Shown here piece by piece: positions 59,531-64,000 of a DNA stretch of 64,000 nt. The stretch lies in NCBI GenBank assembly GCA_964475595.1, contig CAYYXG010000003.1, positions 62,001-126,000 of the forward strand, given 5' to 3'. Origin of the DNA: RGEC01 sp964475595. Its GTDB lineage: Bacteria > Bacteroidota > Bacteroidia > NS11-12g > UBA955. The translations under genes were made by a program, and so were the position numbers. The notes under the pieces are model-generated. The model ran no database searches. It was not told the DNA's origin and saw only the letters and a program-made list of their open reading frames with translations. The stretch's first letter is position 1. Every line of letters starts with the position of its first letter.

Positions 59531-61000
59531 ATGTACCTGCCGGTTCGAATCCTTTTTTTAATCATATTAGGCGCAATCAGTGCCAACGGAATGGCACAGC
59601 AACTGACAGGTTTACAATTTTCTAATTTTAATGGTGTACATGCCATTTACACAAACCCTGCCGGACTGGCAGACGCACGATTTAAAAGACACAGCAACGT
59701 TTTTACCACCGCTGTAATGTTTGCCAATGACTATGCAAAACTTGAAATGCCCTTTTCTTTTAAACAATGGATTTTTGGCAATGTTCCTGAAGAAAACAAA
59801 AATGCAAAGGGTAACATAGATTGGCAAAGCAGCTGGATTAAAGAAGATGTGAACGGTAACCCCAAAAATCTGTTTTTAGGTTTAGAAAATCGAGGGCCGG
59901 CCTTCATGAACCGGCTCGGAAAAAATGGGGCTTTTGCCATTGCAACCCGAACAAGGAGTACTTTTCAATTAAATCAGGTAGCCGAGCCACTCATACAATA
60001 TGCCAAATCCCTGCTGGATAGTCAAAATGTTAAGCTATCATCTGTAACCGACAATCGATTTACCCTGAATATGAACGCCTATCAGGAGCTGAGTTTCTCC
60101 TTGGCTAGGGTAGTTTATCAAAAGAAAATGCATTACCTGAAAATAGGGGGTAGTGCAAAATATTTGATTGGATTGGGCTCTGGCTACGTGATTAACAACG
60201 GGATTAAATTCAATGCAATGGGCGGTGATAGTGTCATCGTTCAACAATCAGATATGGCGGTTGGTTTTACCAGGGGGACTGTTTTAGAGCGGTTCAGTAA
60301 GGGTGTCTATCAGTGGGCAAGGCCTTCACTTTCAGATATCACTGGGGGAGGGTTTGGCTGGGATGCCGGATTTATTTACGAATATCGCCCGGATAGATTG
60401 GATAAGATCACTTCAGCCAATCGCTATTTATACAAGCTGAGTGTATCACTGATGGATATGGGTTCGATTACCTACGGTAAAAATGCCAGTACATTCCGTA
60501 TTGGCAATCAGACACCGGTGAAAATTCACATAGATTCTGGCTTTACTGCTGCGTTTGCTCACAATCTGGACAGCGGTATTCGATTTTCACAATCATTTGC
60601 TCAAAAAAACTTTAATTATGAAGAGGGTAGTGGCAGAATTACATCGTCTATTCCTTCTTCGGTGATTATACAGATGGATTGGAATGTGTTGAAGTGGTTT
60701 TACTTGGGAATTAACTGGAATCAAGCTGTGGTTAGCAGACGGCAAATTGCATCTCGTCAGCCTTCCTCTTTGATAATTATTCCCAGAATAGAGCATAAAT
60801 GGGTTGAATTTGCTGTGCCATTATCACTCAATAATGATTACAAAAATGTGGGAATGGGCTTATTTACAAGGCTTGGCCCGGTGTTTTTTGGAACTGACAA
60901 TCTAATAAAATCCATCTCCGGAAATAGTTATAGTGGGCTGGATTTCTACTTGGGACTCAGCACCGGATTGGGAATTAATAAAAGAAAAAAACGGGGTTAA
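59531..61000 (+). CDS. DUF5723 family outer-membrane protein
   Basis: A 489-residue exported protein; signal peptide ends NGMAQ. The N-terminal mature sequence QLTGLQFSNFNGVHAIYTNPAGLADARFKRHSN matches DUF5723, a PorV/FadL-like predicted outer-membrane barrel. The rest alternates hydrophobic and polar residues, with several YxxG/GxGY turns. Function is unknown. ATG at 59531 gives a proper signal peptide; an in-frame TTG lies 7 codons upstream. The stop overlaps the convergent murA stop in a shared TTAA. Confidence 0.87.
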   Translation: MYLPVRILFLIILGAISANGMAQQLTGLQFSNFNGVHAIYTNPAGLADARFKRHSNVFTTAVMFANDYAKLEMPFSFKQWIFGNVPEENKNAKGNIDWQSSWIKEDVNGNPKNLFLGLENRGPAFMNRLGKNGAFAIATRTRSTFQLNQVAEPLIQYAKSLLDSQNVKLSSVTDNRFTLNMNAYQELSFSLARVVYQKKMHYLKIGGSAKYLIGLGSGYVINNGIKFNAMGGDSVIVQQSDMAVGFTRGTVLERFSKGVYQWARPSLSDITGGGFGWDAGFIYEYRPDRLDKITSANRYLYKLSVSLMDMGSITYGKNASTFRIGNQTPVKIHIDSGFTAAFAHNLDSGIRFSQSFAQKNFNYEEGSGRITSSIPSSVIIQMDWNVLKWFYLGINWNQAVVSRRQIASRQPSSLIIIPRIEHKWVEFAVPLSLNNDYKNVGMGLFTRLGPVFFGTDNLIKSISGNSYSGLDFYLGLSTGLGINKRKKRG

Positions 61001-62310
61001 TCCAAGGTTGTTCTCAGAATAGAAGCCCCAAGTGGGTTCAGTCTTTCCTCAATGCGCTCATATCCACGGTCTATTTGTTCAATATTGCGGATGGTACTGT
61101 TGCCTTTGGCGCTCATTGCGGCTATGAGCAGCGCTACCCCTGCGCGTATGTCAGGGGATGACATGGTGATGCCTTTTAACCGGGTTTTTCTGTCCAGGCC
61201 AATGACTGTGGCTCGGTGGGGATCGCAAAGTATAATTTGTGCCCCCATATCAATCAGATTATCTACGAAGAACAGACGGCTTTCAAACATCTTTTGATGA
61301 ATGAGTACTGTACCTCTGGCCTGTGTGGCCGTCACCAATGCTATCGAAATTAAATCCGGTGTAAATCCAGGCCATATTTGGTCGGAAATAGTAAGAATGC
61401 TGCCATCAATGAAGGTATCAATTTCGTAGTTGGCATTTTCAGGAATATAGATATCATCCCCCTGAATCTCCATGTTGATTCCAAGACGTTGAAACATTCG
61501 GGGAATAATTCCCAGCATATCAACACGACAGTTCTTTAGGGTGATTTCGCTTTGTGTCAAAGCTGCCATGCCAATAAAACTGCCAATTTCAATCATATCA
61601 GGCAGGCATCGGTGCGTACAACCTTGTAGTGAATTCACCCCATCAATGATGAGCATGTTGGATCCCACTCCGGAAATCTTAGCGCCCATACTGTTCAGCA
61701 TGCCGCATAACTGCTGCAAATAGGGCTCGCAGGCAGCATTGTAGATGGTGGTGGTTCCTTCAGCCAAAACGGCTGCCATCACTATGTTGGCGGTACCTGT
61801 TACAGACGCTTCGTCCAGTAACATGTAATTACCTTTCAGTTTATCGGCATGAACCTGGTAAAAGCTATCCTGAGGTAAATATTCAAATTTAGCACCAAGT
61901 TGCGCAAAGCCCTCAAAATGGACGTCCAGTCTGCGGCGACCGATTTTATCGCCACCCGGGGAAGGGATATAACCCTTGCCAAAACGAGCCAACAACGGAC
62001 CTACAATCATGATGCTTCCCCGTAATGCCGCTCCCTGCTTCTTGAATTCCTGCGTTTTTAAATACTCCAGATCAATGTGATCGGCTTTAAAACTGTACTT
62101 CCCCCTTTCAATTCTGTGGGTTTTTACTCCAAGACTGCGAAGCAATTCAATCAATTTTAGCACATCCCTTATTTCGGGAATATTCTCAATAATTACCTCT
62201 TCTTCGGTAAGTAAAACGGCACATAAAACCTGTAGCGCTTCGTTCTTGGCTCCTTGTGGTGTTAATTCACCTTTGAGTTTGTGTCCACCCTCAATTTTAA
62301 AAACTTCCAT
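60997..62310 (-). CDS. murA: UDP-N-acetylglucosamine 1-carboxyvinyltransferase, Asp-type active site
   Basis: A 437-residue MurA, the first committed enzyme of peptidoglycan synthesis. Lys22 in QGAKNEALQ is at the canonical position. The active-site loop reads PSPGGDKIGRRRLD, so Asp121 takes the place of the cysteine that fosfomycin alkylates. An Asp at this place keeps activity but gives inherent fosfomycin insensitivity in other bacteria. Length and remaining motifs (EASVTGTANIVMAA, RTVLIHQKMFESR-like) are normal. The DUF4290 gene ends 2 nt upstream, the usual Bacteroidetes pair. Confidence 0.97.
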   Translation of the reverse strand: MEVFKIEGGHKLKGELTPQGAKNEALQVLCAVLLTEEEVIIENIPEIRDVLKLIELLRSLGVKTHRIERGKYSFKADHIDLEYLKTQEFKKQGAALRGSIMIVGPLLARFGKGYIPSPGGDKIGRRRLDVHFEGFAQLGAKFEYLPQDSFYQVHADKLKGNYMLLDEASVTGTANIVMAAVLAEGTTTIYNAACEPYLQQLCGMLNSMGAKISGVGSNMLIIDGVNSLQGCTHRCLPDMIEIGSFIGMAALTQSEITLKNCRVDMLGIIPRMFQRLGINMEIQGDDIYIPENANYEIDTFIDGSILTISDQIWPGFTPDLISIALVTATQARGTVLIHQKMFESRLFFVDNLIDMGAQIILCDPHRATVIGLDRKTRLKGITMSSPDIRAGVALLIAAMSAKGNSTIRNIEQIDRGYERIEERLNPLGASILRTTLD

Positions 62311-62312
62311 AA

Positions 62313-62981
62313 TCAGTGCCTGCGGAATCCTCCGTTATTTCTATTAAATCTGCCTTTCTTTTGTCCCCCCCGCTTGAAGAATTTGCGCTGCTGGTTACCT
62401 CCCTGATTGAACTGAGCAGGACTATTATCAGGAGATACAACGATATCCTGGCCTTCAGGAGTTAATTTGCCTTTGGATAAAATTTTCAAATGTTCCGCAA
62501 TTACATCATTGCTTAGATTTTCATTGTTCCAGCTTTTGCAACTGTTGTACATGAATGATGCAATCAGATTGACCAAATCTTGCTTTAGTTCGCCATTTTC
62601 CATTTCGCCCACTTTGTCAACCATATTTTGAAGGTTGCGACCATAGAACCTAAACTTGATTTTAGAATCAAAATAGGGGATATGAGCGGGTTTTTTGGCT
62701 TTGTCTTCTCGGGTGGGAATGGGATATGGACAATCCACATCCAGATTGAAATCAGCAATCTGAAATAAATGCCCCCATAACTTTTCCCTGTAATTACTCT
62801 GCTGCTTCAATTCCGGATTTAGGCTTGCCATAATGTTGACAAGACTATTAGCCCATCGGGTTCTATTCTCTTTATTGGGTATGGATTTGATATGTTTTAC
62901 ATATTCCTGAATTTGCCGACCATATTCGGAAATAATCAGATGCTCACGTTGTGTGTTGTAATCTTCCTGAAGGGTAATCAT
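62313..62981 (-). CDS. DUF4290 protein
   Basis: A 222-residue cytosolic protein of the Bacteroidetes-specific DUF4290 family. The body is helical with YGRQIQEYVKHIKSIPNKENRTRWANSLV (in part) and KLWGHLFQIADFNLDVDCPYP. The C-terminus is low-complexity and basic (Arg/Asn/Gly/Lys rich: KRGGQKKGRFNRNNGGFRRH), as in RNA-binding tails. Function is unknown. It lies 2 nt before murA, so the two are cotranscribed. Confidence 0.88.
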   Translation of the reverse strand: MITLQEDYNTQREHLIISEYGRQIQEYVKHIKSIPNKENRTRWANSLVNIMASLNPELKQQSNYREKLWGHLFQIADFNLDVDCPYPIPTREDKAKKPAHIPYFDSKIKFRFYGRNLQNMVDKVGEMENGELKQDLVNLIASFMYNSCKSWNNENLSNDVIAEHLKILSKGKLTPEGQDIVVSPDNSPAQFNQGGNQQRKFFKRGGQKKGRFNRNNGGFRRH

Positions 62982-62997
62982 TTGAAATTTAAAAAAT

Positions 62998-63023
62998 AAA
63001 AGGCCTCAGTTAGGAAGCCTTTT
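62998..63023 (-). terminator. Terminator after the lipoprotein gene
   Basis: AAAAGGC (62998-63004) pairs with GCCTTTT (63017-63023), with inner CT/AG pairs possible. In the minus direction the stem is followed by the T-rich TTTTATTTTTT. It separates the lipoprotein gene from DUF4290-murA. Confidence 0.75.
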
Positions 63024-63040
63024 ATAAAGATTCATATTGC

Positions 63041-63673
63041 TTAATACCAGTAGGGTTCAGTGTTAAGGTTTTTCAGTTGCATAGACCATGACTTACCTGC
63101 AGAGTCTACCCCCTTGAAACCTACATTTTTTTCCTTCAATTTGGTTATTGTCCAAAATTTAGCATTAGCGTGAAACCCATTTCCATTTCCATTAGCAGGT
63201 TCAGTAGAATAGGAGCGCTCGGGACCAATAATAATATGCTCGTGTTTTTTATCAAAACTCCAGTAACCTCTGGCTCCTAAAGCTTTTAAGGGTATAGGCA
63301 TTTTTCTTCCATAATCGCCTATGTTTTTGGGATGCCACATAGAAGGGCCTGAATTATTGAGATTGTGGTTGGTTCCGTGAGATGTTCCGTAATATTTAAT
63401 GCCATTATTGGGGTCAACCGTGTAACGAACCCACTCAACAGAATAGGAACCGGTACGGGTCATTTCAAAAATGATGCTGAATGTATCCTGGCGGCTGTTT
63501 ACGGAATCTGTTACATTTTGTCCATCATAAATAAACTGATCAACAATCCATTCATTCGCAATTCTGTCTCTTTTTGAACGGAATGAAATACCGGGCCCAT
63601 CTTCATATTTGCAACCAGCAATTACAACTGTCAACGCTATTGCAGCAATAAATATATGTTTTAGATTTTGCAT
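63041..63673 (-). CDS. Lipoprotein, uncharacterised
   Basis: A 210-residue lipoprotein with lipobox VVIAGC (Cys20). The mature part begins RIANEWIVDQFIYDGQNVTD and continues with beta strands (FEMTRTGSYSVEWVRY, ARGYWSFDKKHEHIII), a pattern seen in lipocalin-like Bacteroidetes lipoproteins. Function is unknown. ATG at 63673 is chosen; the frame begins at a TTG inside the -7 box region. It has its own promoter and lies downstream of a TonB-dependent receptor gene. Confidence 0.8.
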   Translation of the reverse strand: MQNLKHIFIAAIALTVVIAGCKYEDGPGISFRSKRDRIANEWIVDQFIYDGQNVTDSVNSRQDTFSIIFEMTRTGSYSVEWVRYTVDPNNGIKYYGTSHGTNHNLNNSGPSMWHPKNIGDYGRKMPIPLKALGARGYWSFDKKHEHIIIGPERSYSTEPANGNGNGFHANAKFWTITKLKEKNVGFKGVDSAGKSWSMQLKNLNTEPYWY

Positions 63674-63682
63674 ATTATTCAA

Positions 63683-63715
63683 CAAAAATAATGGAGGTGT
63701 TTGTATTAATGCAAA
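63683..63715 (-). promoter_or_regulatory. Promoter of the lipoprotein gene
   Basis: On the minus strand TTTG (63715-63712), 21 nt, TATTTTTG (63690-63683). The -7 box ends 9 nt before the ATG at 63673. Confidence 0.65.
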
Positions 63716-63763
63716 TCTGATGTCATGTTTTTAATAAATGTCTATGTTTTTAGTCATTGCGAT

Positions 63764-64000
63764 TTAAAAATGCGCGGAAATACTTGCCAGAAAGCATCTG
63801 CCATCAGCGGGCAGCAGGCCGGGTCCCGGGTAGCCCCCGGCTCTTCTGGTAGCATAGCGTGTGTCGCTTATGTTGTTAACAGACAGTTTTAATGCCACTT
63901 GTCTGTAAACAGGAATATTCAATGTGCAATCCCAAACCGTATAGCCGGTTATTTTGCCGCTTTGCCCATTTGACGAAGGGATTTCAGTATTCTGTGCATC
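63764..64000 (-). CDS. TonB-dependent receptor, C-terminal fragment (cut by the window edge)
   Basis: 78 codons on the minus strand, open to the window edge. The translation reads as the end of a TonB-dependent outer-membrane barrel: YTVWDCTLNIPVYRQVALKLSVNNISDTRYATRRAGGYPGPGLLPADGR in pieces, finishing SISAHF with the terminal Phe of an outer-membrane beta-signal. The RAGGYPGPGLLPADGR stretch is typical of FecA-like siderophore/iron-citrate receptors. Most of the gene lies outside the window. The stop is 49 nt upstream of the -33 box of the next gene. Confidence 0.85.
   Translation of the reverse strand, partial: DAQNTEIPSSNGQSGKITGYTVWDCTLNIPVYRQVALKLSVNNISDTRYATRRAGGYPGPGLLPADGRCFLASISAHF

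Overview
The window comes from a member of the Bacteroidetes (Bacteroidota), probably a free-living aerobic member of the Chitinophagia/Sphingobacteriia/Saprospiria side of the phylum rather than a gut Bacteroides. Evidence seen directly: at least six secreted proteins end in a type IX secretion (T9SS) C-terminal sorting domain, lipoprotein signal peptides are common, the right edge holds the C-terminus of a TonB-dependent receptor, promoters follow the Bacteroidetes pattern (TTG/TTTG, about 19-21 nt, TAnnTTTG), and Shine-Dalgarno sequences are not conspicuous. Aerobic life is suggested by the phenylacetyl-CoA epoxidase genes (paaABCD) and a MauG/MbnH-type di-haem protein. Genes are tightly packed, many overlap by ATGA, and most convergent pairs touch or overlap tail to tail. 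There is no gene-free stretch above 300 bases and I saw no rRNA, tRNA, CRISPR array or insertion sequence.

Layout. 1-9.5 kb: tail of a secreted endonuclease/phosphatase-like protein, polyphosphate kinase, a GT87 glycosyltransferase, CTP synthase, a secreted cyclophilin-FKBP fusion, a YjbR protein, a MORN-repeat protein, a uridine-kinase-like protein and a phosphoesterase. 9.5-18.6 kb: ferredoxin, NlpC/P60 hydrolase, pyruvate kinase with an IPExxxVDY-family gene, the fatty-acid block acpP-fabF-rnc, and a large UvrD-type helicase fused to a nuclease. 18.7-26.8 kb: an operon DUF1599-DoxX/MauE-DppB-like permease-aroK-aminotransferase, two related lipoproteins, an orphan HsdR-N nuclease domain and holA. 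26.8-33.4 kb: a T9SS beta-propeller-like protein, a small membrane protein/PstS-like lipoprotein/TPR trio and a T9SS subtilase.

33.4-38.1 kb is a phenylacetate degradation operon on the minus strand: TetR regulator, paaA, an unexpected T9SS-secreted protein, paaB, paaC, paaD. Its promoter and a palindromic TetR operator are readable. 38.1-42.8 kb runs the other way: an MbnP/MbnH-like pair, a YHYH protein with T9SS tail and an M28 peptidase. 42.8-52.1 kb: T9SS protein plus amidohydrolase, an OB-fold/YceI/DUF5777 trio, a GT39 glycosyltransferase, a secreted protein of the family usually mislabelled asparagine synthetase B, crcB and a flavin reductase.

52.1-64 kb: palindromic repeats running into the start of a radical SAM/SPASM gene, rho with a 100-nt structured leader, pdeM, an MscS channel, apaG, an SDR, another T9SS protein, a DUF5723 outer-membrane protein, murA (with Asp in place of the catalytic Cys), DUF4290, a lipoprotein, and the truncated TonB-dependent receptor.

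The most interesting items are the secreted-protein gene translationally coupled inside the paa operon with its readable TetR switch, the widespread -7 boxes 4-14 nt before start codons (implying leaderless or near-leaderless mRNAs), the MbnP/MbnH/YHYH group, the palindromic repeat that has become coding sequence in the radical SAM gene, and the single-chain helicase-nuclease with four cysteines placed as in an iron-sulfur staple. No obviously new defence or mobile system is visible.
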